From positions 16,689 through 80,688 of the forward strand of contig VXCM01002126.1 of the NCBI GenBank assembly GCA_014773175.1: 64,000 bases of DNA. The letters are read 5' to 3'. Under the pieces are notes generated by a model. The model searched no databases. It had not been told where the DNA came from and was given only the letters and a program-made list of their open reading frames with translations. Below are positions 1 to 11,905 of this stretch, piece by piece. Within the stretch, counting starts at the first letter, position 1. Each line of letters begins with the position of its first letter. The stretch is from Lucifuga dentata. Lineage: Eukaryota > Chordata > Actinopteri > Ophidiiformes > Bythitidae. A program made the position numbers and the translations under genes.

Positions 1-12
1 ATCCAAACTCAC

Positions 13-141
13 CTTCCTCTTGACAAACTGGAAGGCAGAGCACTTCTTAAAGGAAAAGGCGGTCTTCTCTCCCCCTCCTCCTCCACCTCCACCTCCACCA
101 CCTCCTCCTCCTCCTCCTCCTCCCCCGTTCACCAGTTTCAT
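13..141 (-). CDS. Possible first coding exon of an unrecognised gene (poly-glycine N-terminus)
   Basis: Reading the minus strand, an ATG at 141 in a favourable context (GGCC before it, A after it) opens 43 codons: MKLVN, then 19 glycines encoded by mixed GGA/GGT/GGG codons, then EKTAFSFKKCSAFQFVKRK. The frame ends exactly at a codon boundary on AAG|GTGAGT at position 13/12, a near-perfect splice donor. The tail after the glycines is rich in Lys, Phe and Cys and does not look like translated simple repeat. The CT-rich upstream sequence (minus strand, about 180-380) could be 5' UTR or promoter. I do not recognise the family, and the rest of the gene would lie left of the window. The alternative is a chance ORF through a GGN microsatellite; the donor and the unique tail argue mildly against that. 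Confidence 0.4.
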
Positions 142-339
142 GGCCGACACCGGCACGCCACTTGCCTCTGTAGAGCCCAGGATTACGGACAGACTGGCAG
201 AAAGAGAGAAAGAGAGAGGGAGAGTGACGTCTAAGGCATGAGGACGAGGCTGCAGCTATTGTCGGCGCAAGTGCGGGACAGCAAATGCAAGAGATGCTGA
301 GTGTGAGAGAGAGGGATGGGTGGGTTAAAAGAGGATGCA

Positions 340-379
<40 letters not shown>

Positions 380-924
380 GTGTAAGGGACAGATAGACAA
401 AAATATGAGGGAGACAGGAGAGATGAAGTAAGAATGAGGAAATTAGAACACCTAGGTGTCAGGATGAACATAAAGATAGGGTGGAAATGCAAGAGAGAGA
501 GAGAGAGGGAGAGAGAGAGAAAGAGAGAGAGACAGAAAGAGTATGCAGAAAATGATGGAGAATGAAAGGACAGTGGAGGAGGCTCCTGTTGCTGTGTGGG
601 GAAAACAGCTCTGTTTACAGCTTGACATGAAGCACTCAGAAAGCATCTAAGTGAGCCATTGGACATGAGTGTATGTGTGTGCATGTGTGTGTGTGTATGC
701 ATGTGTGCATGTGTGTGTGAGCTGGACATGTGTGTGTGTGTGTGTATGTGTATGGATGCATGTGTGTGTGTACGTGTGCATGTGTGTGTATGCATGTGTG
801 CATGTGTGTGAGCTGGACATGTGTTTGTATGTATACATATATGTTCATGCAGCTTTAGAAGTTACTCCGTGTGTGTGTGTGTGTATGTATGCATGTGTGT
901 GCATGCAGCTTCAGAAGTTTCTTC

Positions 925-955
<31 letters not shown>

Positions 956-1272
956 CGTGCGTGCATGTTTGCATCCTACCGTGTCTTTATGCTGGCTGGT
1001 TGCACCGATCTGTTGCACCTCCGACGGCCCGTTTAGCGTTTGTTTCCAGATCAGCAGCAGCAGCAGCAGCAACTCTCTGCAGTTACAGGTTGTTTCTCTG
1101 CTGCTCCTGTTTAACTACACCTACACTCCCCAAAAGAGAGGAAGAGGAGGCAGACGAAGAATCTGCAATGTTGTTGTCAAGTGTGTCAAGAGGATGTCAC
1201 TGTGTGGTTTGAGTGTGTCCTTAGCATTGCAGTTGTTTGGAGTGCACTCAAGTACCTGTGTGTGTGTGTGTG

Positions 1273-1315
<43 letters not shown>

Positions 1316-1901
1316 TTTGATGATACTGTGGTGTCAGCCTGTAAACACCCATGAAGTGTGTGTGTGTGTGCATGATGATGCGTGTGATATGTCCAGCTGC
1401 TCCTACAGCTCAGACTGGAGCTACTTTATCAATGAAAGGCTCCGCAGTGAGCAGCTGCCGCCTCCCCTCCCCTTCTCTCTCATTCCGTCTCTCTCCTTCC
1501 ATCTCTCTCTCTCTCCCTAACTGTCCCTCATCATCGCTCTGCCCTCCCCCTTTCCTCCTCTTGCTCATTTTTCTGCTGCAGTCGATGGTGACTCCTCCCT
1601 CTTTCTCCCTCCTTCCCTTTACCTCAGCTCACACTTCATCCCTGCTGTGATTTATGTCTCTCCTCCCCACTAAACCATTCACATCTCACTTTCTCTTTCT
1701 CTCTTTTATTCTTCTGTTTCAAATTGTCCCACAGAGAATTAAAGACGACACGGAAACCTGAAATATGTCTCATCCACAGCACAGCAATTATAGTAGTTAG
1801 TGTGTGTGTGCGCGCGCACGCACACGTAGTGTGAAATTTAGCTCAACTAAAGCTGTCAGGGAAGATGGTAAGCTACATTATTAAGCTCTCTCATCATCCT
1901 T

Positions 1902-1932
<31 letters not shown>

Positions 1933-2131
1933 CACACACATACATACATACATCAAGAAAGAACCTCAATTTCTAAACATATTGTAAAAACAACACATTT
2001 GTGTTAATTAGTTATGGTATAAATGGAAAACCTTTCATCAGTTTGGTTTGTCCATATGTCCAAAGTTGCCATGTCAACTTTTTTCATAAGGGGTTTAAAT
2101 TTGAGAAACTTTTGCCCAGTTAAATTAGAAG
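142..2131. repeat. Simple-repeat-rich stretch (GA, TG, AGC, ATC)
   Basis: No gene is supported here. The stretch holds (GA)n at about 342-377 and 491-538, a long TG/GCATG-rich minisatellite at about 665-958, a short (AGC)n near 1051-1071, (TG)n then (GA)n at about 1257-1312, and (ATC)n at about 1900-1931. Long open frames across it are low-complexity translations of these repeats. Confidence 0.8.
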
Positions 2132-2235
2132 GTATTTATTTATTTATTTGACAATGCACATTAATAATTCCTGTAAATGAGCCAGAATTAGCCAAAAGGC
2201 TATTTTTCATCTGTAGTTCCTGGACAAATGTTAAT
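2132..2235 (-). mobile_element. LINE 3'-end remnant
   Basis: A (TTTA)n run is followed by GACAATGCACATTAAT and, further on, AGCCAAAAGGCTATTTTTC. I recognise this combination as the 3' end of a LINE that is frequent in fish genomes, here in minus orientation with the (TAAA)n tail at its left. No coding part remains. The family name is not certain from sequence alone. Confidence 0.4.
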
Positions 2236-2552
2236 CACCCTAAAAGAAATAAAGAAGGTATTTCTTCCTCACACCCTGAGCCAAGTGTGGAAGCTTCAGC
2301 AGAGATGAAACTCTCATTTCACATTGATCAGATCTTTGCCTCAGCTCCACACTGAGAAGAGATGGAATCTCTCCTTGCAGGAAAATGCCTATGCAAATTT
2401 TGCTTGTGCAGTTTTATGTCAGAGGCTCAATCAGCAGTGACTCAGCAGAAACAAGCAGAACAATTAGTGAAATCAGCTTCAGCATAACAACAACACCAGC
2501 CTATTGTTTTCCAAGGGAAGTAATCATGGATTTTCATGCTGTTAGGTTTAAA

Positions 2553-2707
2553 AACTTAAGGTAAAAACTGTGGGTAAAGTTAGGGTAAAAGGAAGGTAAA
2601 AGGGTCAAAATTAAGTGGAAAAAAAAGTTGAGTAAAAAAAAATTTGGGTAAAAAGTTTAGATAAAAATTAGGATTTAAAAAGTTGGAGGGAAAATTAAGG
2701 TATCCAT
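2553..2707. repeat. Degenerate GTTAGGGTAAA-like minisatellite, left part
   Basis: Irregular 10-13 base repeats with cores such as GGGTAAA, TTAGGGTAAAA and GGTAAAAG, separated by A-rich spacers. The same repeat in the same orientation resumes at 4565, on the other side of an inverted-repeat element. Confidence 0.6.
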
Positions 2708-2710
2708 GAG

Positions 2711-4561
2711 TTTCCTGGGGACGTTACTGGAGAAACGATTATGGGTGATACTTCCGGTGTTCAGCGGAAGTAGCAGACTGACTGGCAGTATTTTTGGCTT
2801 TGTTGCTGTAACTGTTAGCTAAGTGGGCTAAGCAATAATAAATGTATTAATATTCACTCAATAAAGTCACTAATGTAGTTTTGAAATGTCTACGGAGCTC
2901 GGGGATGTACAAGTACCGTAAATGATAGTGGCGGGGGCCTTTATTTGCCTCAACCGCTGAGAGAATCTGGCCTTTAGAGATACAGAGACAGGCCTTTATT
3001 TCTAATTAAGAATATATAACTACGTGCTTCTCGCCAAACTTTCCCTTTGCTGTGTCATAATTTATTTGTGCCCTTCAGTTTTCCACTAAAAACCGCAGTA
3101 AAAATCCGTTAAGTCAGCGCTCCCTGCAACAGTTATTACAATAGGCGCGGTGAGATTCAAACCGAAATGAGAGCCTCGTAGCCGGCTAGCAGCATGTGTG
3201 TCTCACCGCTGACAGTCACACCATAACTACATTTAGGAAAACAAACAAACAAACAAACAGCGCTGCTATGGAGAAACATTTCACAGTATGATCATTCCTC
3301 TATCAGCTTTTATAAAGGTTCGCTTTCATCCATTTTATCCACTTTTCCGGGTTGGTGTGTTACAGCGGAGCGTCACTCGCTCCTTTCCGGGGGAGGAGCT
3401 CCATGTTAGCGGCTTTGTTTCACGCTGAGTCCAGTCGTTCCTTCTGGCTGAATGTTTAAGGCGCACTCATAAAACTTCTCCTACGATCATCAGCACGGCA
3501 CATTCGTAAAACTTCTATGATAGGCAGCCTTGCTGTGAGGTGTGACAGATAAAAGCCGATGAAGATCAGCGTGTTAATGAGCTGCTGCATGTGTATCAAC
3601 CACTGTTTATCCTGATTTATCTGATTTTAAAGCCACGAATCGGCGTTAGAAATCCTCGTTTTAAAAGACTGACACTAAAATAACAGTTAAAGGTGTATTT
3701 TAACCCCTTTAGTGCAATCGCACAGTGATATGTAGGTAACAGGCATTTATGAATGAGCAAACGTAGTTGCGCCGTGATATTTGCATAGCAATGCGGTAAA
3801 TCATGCGCTATGGACCAGTAACTCCGACAGGGATACTGTCTTGGCCATAACCCACGCCAGATCTACACCTATTACAGTCCCGGCAGAGAGAGAGAGCTAG
3901 CATCAAAATACTTCCTACCCCACGACAAAGCCACTATGATGCTCACATTATGTCTCAGATGCTTAAAGGGTTAAGACATGAACTAAGAGCCATTACAATA
4001 ATTTACATACTACAGTAATAACATCACAATAAAATCACAGTTTTCATGTCCTTTCTTGTCGTTACTTTACTGACCTTCCACAGAATTGCTGCTGCATGAC
4101 TACAGAGCTACAACCTGCTGTCTGTATGTCAGCTGTCACTGATGCAAGTACCAAGCCTTATGATGAGACATGCCAAACTCTGACTCGGCTCTATGTCTGC
4201 TTTAAGGTAGACAAGGTCGCTTAACATCCTTAAATAACACCCGACTGACTTTACTACTGTGTAAGTATTGGTACGCCTCCAAGCTTTTCAAATCGCTCAT
4301 GGCCTTACCATCACAGAATCAACAAAATAGCTAAAAATGCTACCATACCTGACACGAGGCCACTTCTTAATGTCATCTCCCAACCATCGATTACGGAGGG
4401 TGAAAGTATTGTTATTTTCACCCTTTTTGAACTCCATGACGTTGTGTTCCCACATCCTTAGTTAATTTCACTAGCTAGATCTTCATGTATTTGACGGTTT
4501 GTTTACTTCTAACCGGAAATAACGCCCATAATACGTGCAAGGCATCATGGGACGTAGGAAA
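2711..4561. mobile_element. Non-autonomous inverted-repeat DNA element, about 1.85 kb
   Basis: The ends are inverted repeats. TTTCCT at 2711 matches its reverse complement ending at 4561. A 21-base arm at 2738-2758 (ATTATGGG... TTCCGGT) matches 4512-4532 on the other strand with three differences. The interior is richer in G+C than its surroundings, has no long open reading frame on either strand, and includes GGCCTTTATTTG-type motifs. The element interrupts a minisatellite whose repeats continue on both sides. It lacks a transposase, so it would be non-autonomous. I cannot assign a superfamily because I could not define a clean target-site duplication. Confidence 0.55.
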
Positions 4562-4564
4562 CTT

Positions 4565-4672
4565 TTTAAAGTTAGGTAAAAAGTTAGGGGGGACGCTATG
4601 TTAAGGGTAAAAAAAAACAGGAAAGTGTTTGGATAAAAATTAGGGTAAAATAAAATAAGGGTAAAGGTTAAG

Positions 4673-4711
<39 letters not shown>

Positions 4712-4880
4712 NAAAAAAAAAAAAAAAAAAAAAAACAAGGTTAAAAGCTGGGGTGAAATGTTTAGGTAAAAGTTACAGTACAATTTTAGGGTTATAAAAG
4801 TTGGGGTAAAGTTATGTTACTGTAAAAACTTTGGGTAAAAACATTTTGTATAAAAATGTACGGTAGAAAGTTAAGGGTAT
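4565..4880. repeat. Degenerate GTTAGGGTAAA-like minisatellite, right part
   Basis: Continuation of the repeat seen at 2553-2707, with GTTAGGTAAAAAG, TTAGGGTAAAAT and GGGTAAAGG units. It is interrupted at 4676-4735 by a poly-A run containing a single N at 4712, which is probably an assembly join. Confidence 0.6.
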
Positions 4881-7788
4881 TTGGATACAACAAATACATC
4901 CCAAATACACAAAAACATGTCCTAAATGTTCACCTGGGTAAACTGATCGTTATCACCTCTCTGACAAATTGAATAATTTTAAGTAAAGTTTAAAAAGATA
5001 AACTGAAAAGATAAAAATAAAGACTGACATTGAATTGATTTTTTTTTTCATGTAAACAGATCAAAATTGACATAAATCAATGGTACTTTCCAAGTAGCAG
5101 ACCTATATTATGCGAGTGATTTCCTTAGCATATCCAGTATATGGGAATATACTGTATATATTCACCAAACAATGGAATCTTATTCGTTCCATCCATCCTA
5201 CTCTGCATTTTTGTACTAGTGCTTTTTTTTTTTTTTTTTTTTTNTTTTTTTTTTTTTTTTTTTCTGAATTCACTCAGGAGACCAGAGGAAGACAAAAACC
5301 TAGCTAAACAAAACAGTTTCACACAGAACTGTTTGGGCTCCAGGGTCCTATTACGCAGTCTGAAAGCAGAAACACTCTTACATAACTGCAACAATTTCTC
5401 ACTCAAATACGCGGCTGTGACACTTAAAAAATATTCCGTGATTTCCCAAAAGACACAAAGATTCTCTGCTGCTGAATCTAAATGCAGCCAGTAAATAATT
5501 AATAAGACAGTTTCTTAAATGTTTTAGAGAATTGCCAAAATGATCACAAAGTCAATAAATTATAGATTTTCCTCTCAGGAGCTGGCTTAAGTATCATATA
5601 TATACCCCCTATAACCACTAAATCCTCTGACATGCATATGTATGCTTATTATTTGCACGGAATAACCAGAGCACATCTGAGTCCAAGAACTTTTAATGAC
5701 AGCTGAGGCTGTGTAAGCCCTTGTGATGGTCAGAGATGATATATATACTTGCTATCTCAGACTCCTAATGAGATCCACTGGGTATGTTTTGATCGTATAC
5801 CATTCAAGCGCTTGTAAAAAATCTCTGCTAATCCTTTTCAGCCCTTTTAGAGAGAAAAAAACTCTGGCTTGATCTGCACTCTCTGATGATACCAGAGTGA
5901 GATAGCACGACAATGCACACCGGGGAAAAAACAACCAATTAATGTTTACTGTAAGTTGTTTATCTTAAAAAAGCAAAGTACTTTTCCATTGCATTATGAG
6001 TAAAATGTAGTTGTAGAAGGAAAAATCAACATTGCAGCCAAAGAGATGAAAAAAGGCTCTGTCTCAGCATCTTTCTCTCTATTTTTGTCTTTGCCCTCTG
6101 ACCTGGCTTCACTGCATCAAGCACAATTGATTTGCGTTGTTGTCCTTCCCCACCCTGGTTGTCCGCTCAGAGAGGCAGGGTCACGGTCTACTGTCTCGCC
6201 AGGGTGAGACTTCTTTTCTGGGCTGGCCAGAACACCCGGAGGTGAGCTCATCACTGGAACAAAGCCCTGAATCCTCGCCATAGCGTCTGCTGTTCAAAGA
6301 ATTGTCATTGTGTGCACATGCATGAGTATTTCTCTGAGACACACATTCACAAACACACACACACTATCATCTCCATCTCTCCTTCCAGTAAAAAAGAAGT
6401 TGTTCTAGACTCAAAGCCGCTCTCATAAATTAACCATAATCCTGCTCCACAGGCTCCAGCAGAGCATCTTTAGGGAAACGTGTTTCTCTGATACACCCCT
6501 GCCTGTCACTTCTCTCACACCCTCAAAATAGTAACTACACTTTGTTGTCACAAAAGCACCTGATTTCTGAAAAAAAAAAAAAAAAAAAATCACAAATAAC
6601 AAAAGTGTGTGTATCTGTGTGTATGTCACAGTATGTGCTTTGTGCTTATATGTTTCTGCATGTGAGCAGAAGAACAGACACAATAGACAGCGTTTTTTTT
6701 TTAGGGTATTGTACACAGTCTCAGGCAGCAAAGGTGTTGGAAGAATGATCATCATGTGTGTGTTTGTGTGTGTTTGTGCCAGTCTCTGTGTCATACTTCC
6801 CTATTAGATCCTACCTCAAGGCTCTCCCAGGGCCTAAAATCATGTTTATCAAGTCTATCATAGTTTGAGCACCACACACAGCCACGTGCCTGCATTTAGT
6901 GCCAGTGTGTCTTTGTATATGCGTGTGTGTGTCTGTGAGATGCGTGGGAGTTTGGAGCGAAGTGTTGGCAGAAGGAGGGAGAGACTGTGAGAAATCTAGT
7001 GGGGCGCACTCACCCACATACACCCTTACGTGCCTATGATTTGGGTCCTTTTGTGTGATTTTGTATGTGTATGTATATTTGCTAAGACATGTTACTTGTG
7101 TGTGTGTCTGTGTGTGCTGCACATGATTCCAGCTGTAGGATGACCTCAATCCAACCAAGAAAAGATGATTTTTTTTACACTGAAATGTCAAATCTTATGC
7201 ATCTACATAAAGTAAATACCCAGATGACAATGTGTGAAAACAAATATTCAGACATGAGCGCCTCTGTTTGGCCACAAAGAGACTCTTATGACATCACAAG
7301 ACTTATTTATTTTCTTTTGATTCCCCTATGTTTTTGTGTTAGCATCAATCCTAAAGCGTGTGGATATATGCATGAATATCTGATTGCACGTGTGTGTGCT
7401 TGTGTGCATGCCTATGGGTGTTTATGTGCGGGAGGAAGCACAGTCACAAACAAGTCCCAATGGGACTGACAACACTGTGCTGAGCAAAGGAGGCGGAAGG
7501 GAAGAAAAGGAGAAGGAGAGGACCAATTATGATGTCGCAGTGGCCAAACTCTCATCAGTCTGCTCAGTCAGCTAAAACAGGAGCAGCAAGTGAAACTCCC
7601 TCACTATTATTATTTACATAATGTTTGTTTGGCGTGACGCTCTGAATTAAATCTTTTAGTTTAGTTTTCAAACCCGTAAACTGTTCCTTTGGTTTGTATG
7701 GAGCTTGGGTAGTGCTTGGGCAGTGACGTGGATTTAAAAAAACAAAAAACACGTGACCATAACTTGCTAATGCATGAGAACAAGAGAC
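4881..7788. other. Intergenic, nothing recognised
   Basis: AT-rich sequence with a poly-T run holding a single N (5244), short TG-rich patches near 6605-6660 and 6750-6780, and CA/TG patches near 6905-7120. I see no coding exon, RNA gene or clear mobile element. Confidence 0.6.
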
Positions 7789-7792
7789 TTAA

Positions 7793-8380
7793 AGGACCAT
7801 ACTGGCGATCGTACATGTTTGAGCCTAATATATTCAATTTTCATACATGTAACGTTACTGACAATCATTTCCCAAAGNAAAAAAAAAAAAAAAAAAAATC
7901 CTATCTTGCAGACCGCCATTGGTTTCAGTTCATTCAGGTACGCTATTACTGTAAAATCAACTTTTTGACACTTGAAACGTTCTTGGGATAGGTAATCCAT
8001 CATCACAAACAAGACGTGTATTCAGGGTTTTTTTTTTTTTTTTNGGGTTTTTTTTTTTTTTTTCTTTTTTGAAGCTACATATTTTTAGCATTTAAGTGCA
8101 ATCAAAATGTCTCCACCGGGAAATATTGTCCCAAAAGAAGACTTGAGTTTATTGAAAAATTTAAATGACTGTGACTTCATAAGGCTGCATAACTATTAGC
8201 AGGCGAAACATCGATTTTTAAGGTGGGTGTATCACTTGAATATTTGATTTTGAAAGATTAAGAGATTTTTTCAAAAATATCAGGAAAGCTGAAATATAGT
8301 TTCGGGAAATGGTTGTCAGTAACATAACATGTATGAAAATTGTATTAGGCTCAAACATGCACAATCGCCAGTATGGTCCT
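7793..8380. mobile_element. TTAA-flanked foldback element, copy A
   Basis: The element starts AGGACCATACTGGC at 7793 and ends with the reverse complement, GCCAGTATGGTCCT, at 8380. It is flanked by TTAA on both sides (7789-7792 and 8381-8384). The terminal inverted repeats extend about 80-85 bases each, with a few differences. The middle contains poly-A/T tracts with two single Ns (7878, 8044) and no open frame. Copies B and C share the same middle sequence (for example CCCAAAAGAAGA and CATAAGGCTG). TTAA duplications are typical of the piggyBac superfamily, so I infer a piggyBac-type MITE. Confidence 0.8.
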
Positions 8381-8384
8381 TTAA

Positions 8385-10574
8385 AGCATGGCCACGGGTT
8401 ATTGCTGCATGGGAACAATTTAATTATAAACATAAAGAATTTACTCTTATGGTCCATAAAAGTTTGCAATTAATCTGTGTTTCTGAAATGCTCTAATGTT
8501 GATTGTGACAAATAAATAGTAATACAGCTGTACACAATCGCTTCCAACAGCATCCAGCTGTTTCAAAGCGATTACTGTAAAGTTCAGAACAAGTGCACAA
8601 TCAATTTCTAGGTGCAGCTAGCTATCTTATGGTCGCATCATGTTTAGAGTGTGATTGCTGTGTTAAACCTGCCTAAACAAAAGGAAAATGTAGCAAAGTC
8701 TGATTCAACCAAATTAAACTTGGTTCGCTGTGAAAATGCCTTTAGCCTGAAGTGAACTTTGAACTTTGTACCAATAAGCCTGGCGTGGAGGAACTATGGC
8801 AGAATCTTCAGAGACAGAACAGAAAACATGGAGAGGGAATGGAATAGAAAGAGAAGACACTGATGGGTTACTGCGGATGGAGGGTTTACAGTGATGAAGA
8901 CAAAGATACTAACTCTATTTTTTATTTATTTATTTATTTATTTTTTATTGTTAGGTTGCGTGGCACTACACGATTTACACAAATATGATATACTGCACTG
9001 CTAACCAGTGCTCTGTTGGTGTTTTCCAATAAAGTTTGGTAAAGAACATTTTATAACTTCTTTAGGGCCTGGAGACTGAAATAAAGTGAGATATGTTTGT
9101 TTCATAACATGTGAGAGTTATGATATTTTCAGTCCCTGGACACATACTGGAAATAATGACCATGTATTGCTTATGTTTATCATTTTTATTTTGGTGAAAA
9201 GCATTTTATTCAAGTAGACCTTAGTGTAAAGCTATGTAAGCTTCAGCTGACAACATTTGAATCTGTATGCATTTCATTTTTACGGTTTCTGTTGTTGCAG
9301 AGGTTGTCATACAGTATAACGCCATAGTCCAAACAGAAAAGTTTGATAAAGAGCGGAGAAAAATAAGCATGTGAAATGAAGGGCGGTGTGACAGACGTCT
9401 TGGATTGATGGCTGATATGTCAGTACTGAATCATCGAGTCTCGGCTCACCATCTGAAGACTGGATGTGATGCAATATGATAAGTTAAGTGTTCATATAGT
9501 GCACAAACATAACTTATTTATGAATACAGTATAAGAGTCTGAATCAACGCTTGCATTAATATTTTCATTGATAAATATAGATTACATGAGCCATAACATG
9601 CCATTTCAACACGGAGCTACATTGAAAAAAATGTGCGTCTCCGCTGGGGAATATAGTCCTGGGAGAAAACCTTTTACTGAAAAATTAAAACGATATCCAA
9701 TATGCATTAAGGATTTAGCTACTAGTTGCTGTACTTTACAACTGGGTTGATGCATTAAACAAATTATCATGTGACAGAATGAATCCAAATACCAAATATC
9801 CAAATAGGGTGTGTGTCTGTAAGAGTGTACAAGGTGTGCACACCTTACATAGGACATTTTTGAAATGTCACCATAAGCATCATATGGTTTTAGTCATAGA
9901 AGCCTTAAAGCAACAATATGCATGGAATGTATAAGTAGTTGGCTCTTTCAACTTTGCAGCCAATCGGCTGGAGGTTTTAAATGCAGAACATGTTACTGTG
10001 TTATATAAGAGGCACCGTGTGACCTATATGCACAGTTCATACATGAAAATGAATGTTTACACCAAAAATGTACGAAGTCAATAACATAGCAACTTTGTAT
10101 ATTTACATTTACTGACTGAGCTTTGAATGTTCTGCAAAATGTCTAAAATGTTTAGGTGGGAGAAAGAAATTATCTCCTGGTGTGCAATTTAAAACACTGT
10201 GCATTTGATCTTTTTGCATAATATTTATGTATGGAAAATATTTAAGACTTTTGCACCAATGATAACCTTTGAGGCATTTTTCTCCTGTGTCTCTAAAGAA
10301 CGCAAGATGAAACTCTTTATGTGAAAAATATTCTTTCGGCAAACCACATGACCTGGGAGGTAAAGCAGATAAGTTTTCATAATCCATACCTACAAAGCAC
10401 ACAATGTTATACGACAAAGTATACGGCATGTCTTGTTAAATGAATTATTTCCCACTCTGTGGGTGCATCTACACACTGACTGACAAATGTATTAAACAGA
10501 CACAAAATGTACACAAACGGAAACATTTCAAAGATTTAATGGTCTGATGGTCGGATTTGAGTGGAGTTCAGAGA
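8385..10574. other. Intergenic, nothing firm recognised
   Basis: AT-rich sequence with a (TTTA)n run near 8920-8945. A 106-codon minus ORF at 10109-10429 has a TGEK and scattered Cys/His but does not fit zinc-finger spacing, so I do not call it. No other feature is supported. Confidence 0.5.
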
Positions 10575-11057
10575 AGAAGAAGAAGAAGAAGAAGAAGAAG
10601 AAGAAGAAGAACTTATAGTCCTCAAGAGGCAATTTGTTTTGCAACAGCAGCATAAACAAGACAATACACAGACAGGAGAAAAACAACAACAATATCAAAC
10701 CAAATGCCCTACAATAATCCATTAATAAACCAGCAGCCACTGGCATGAATGAGTGCTTGTATCAATTAGTCTTACACTTAGCATATCTGTATCTTTGTCC
10801 AGACAGAAGCAACCAAAACTCTCCATATAAAGGGTGACTCGGGTCAGAGAGGACTAGCCGGGCTTTCCTAGTTGCTCTAGTCACATGGAGTTGAGAGGTT
10901 AGTAAGATCAGTGCCAACTAACTTACATATCTTAATAATATTCCCCAGTTTACACCTGTTCTTTAAGTTCAGATTCCTGTACCAGCAGATCAAAGAGAAA
11001 GTTAAAAAATATTCAATAAAACAAGAATAAACCATTTCCATAAAACTGATGTCCACA
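10575..11057 (-). mobile_element. LINE reverse-transcriptase C-terminal remnant, 3' part
   Basis: The minus-strand translation, in pieces separated by stops, resembles the end of an L2/CR1-like LINE ORF2. Recognisable stretches are a FIEYFLTFSLICW block, a GNIIKICKLVGTDLTNL block, and ARLVLSDPSHPLYGEF ending near a KCKTN motif. The 3' end runs into a (TTC)n microsatellite on the minus strand, (GAA)n at 10575-10610. The fragment is the continuation of the piece at 11647-11905, separated from it by the inserted foldback element B. It is a pseudogene fragment with in-frame stops. Confidence 0.75.
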
Positions 11058-11061
11058 TTAA

Positions 11062-11642
11062 AGGACCTTACCGGCCATTTTGCATGTTTGAGCCTAATAT
11101 ATTCAATTTTCACACACATAAGGTTACTGACAATCATTTCCCAAAGCATACTACTGGAACAGTGAATTAAAAAAAATTTCCTAGCTTCCAGACCACCACT
11201 GGTTTGAGGTTTCAATTCATTCTGGTCGCTATTAAACGGTCGTTTGAAATGCTCTTGGGATGGGCAATCCATCTTGTGAACAACACATGTATTCAGGTTT
11301 TTTTTTTGAAATTACGTAATTTTAGCTTTTAAGCACAATAAAAAGCGCGGAGTGAATGTATGTCTCTGCCAGGGAATATAGTCCCAAAAGAAGACCTGCA
11401 TTTACTGAAAAATTTAAATGACCGTGAGTTCATAAGGCTGCATAACTATTAGAAGGCAAAACATTGATTTTTAAGGTGGGTGTATCATTTGAATTTTTGA
11501 TTTTGAAAGATTAAGAGATTTTGCAAAATATCAGGAAAGCTGAAATATGGTTTTCTCCTTTGGGAAATGATTGTCAGTAATGTAACATGTCTGAAACTTG
11601 AATACATTAGGCTCAAACATGCAAACTGGCCAGTATGGACCT
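11062..11642. mobile_element. TTAA-flanked foldback element, copy B, inserted in a LINE
   Basis: Same family as 7793-8380: it begins AGGACCTTACCGGC, ends CCAGTATGGACCT, and has TTAA at 11058-11061 and 11643-11646. It interrupts a LINE reverse-transcriptase remnant. The LINE reading frame on the minus strand runs up to the right TTAA and resumes in phase after the left one. That shows insertion at a TTAA with duplication of four bases and gives the element its exact boundaries. Confidence 0.85.
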
Positions 11643-11646
11643 TTAA

Positions 11647-11905
11647 AGCTGCAAAATTTCCTTAAAAAATACAAATGCTGGAGAGCTTTCTCTCTATCAG
11701 CATCAGTATTGGCCTCAAATGATAATTTGTCATCAAGTATAGTTCCCAGATTTTTGTATTGCGAGACGTCTACAGACTGACCCTTGCTGACCACAGGAAG
11801 GATGGGCAAAGGATTCTTATGGAAATCAATGGACATCTCTTTAGTTTTGAGTACTTTGATATTTAAAAAAGACTGATCACCATGCTTAATAAACATATCA
11901 ACCAT
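11647..11905 (-). mobile_element. LINE reverse-transcriptase C-terminal remnant, 5' part
   Basis: The minus-strand translation contains LNIKVLKTKEMSIDF, YKNLGTILDDKLSFEANTD and QHLYFLRKF. This matches the thumb region of the L2/CR1-like LINE reverse transcriptases of fish, whose consensus resembles LNVKKTKEM.DFR, YKYLG..ID..L.W and RLYFLRK. It is truncated at its 5' end, so no catalytic FADD-type motif is left. The element continues at 10575-11057 beyond the inserted foldback element. Confidence 0.8.

Noticed and set aside
47..848. Several overlapping minus-strand ORFs rich in Ser-Leu and Thr-His
   Set aside because: They are translations of (GA)n and (TG)n repeats; composition follows the repeat in every frame.
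669..1520. 283-codon plus-strand ORF rich in Val and Cys
   Set aside because: It is a TG/TGCATG repeat read in one frame, continuing by chance; it has no domain and no conserved-looking segment.
10109..10429. 106-codon minus ORF with TGEK and Cys/His residues, resembling a decayed zinc-finger protein
   Set aside because: The C2H2 spacing is wrong in every putative finger, and no neighbouring finger is found in any frame.
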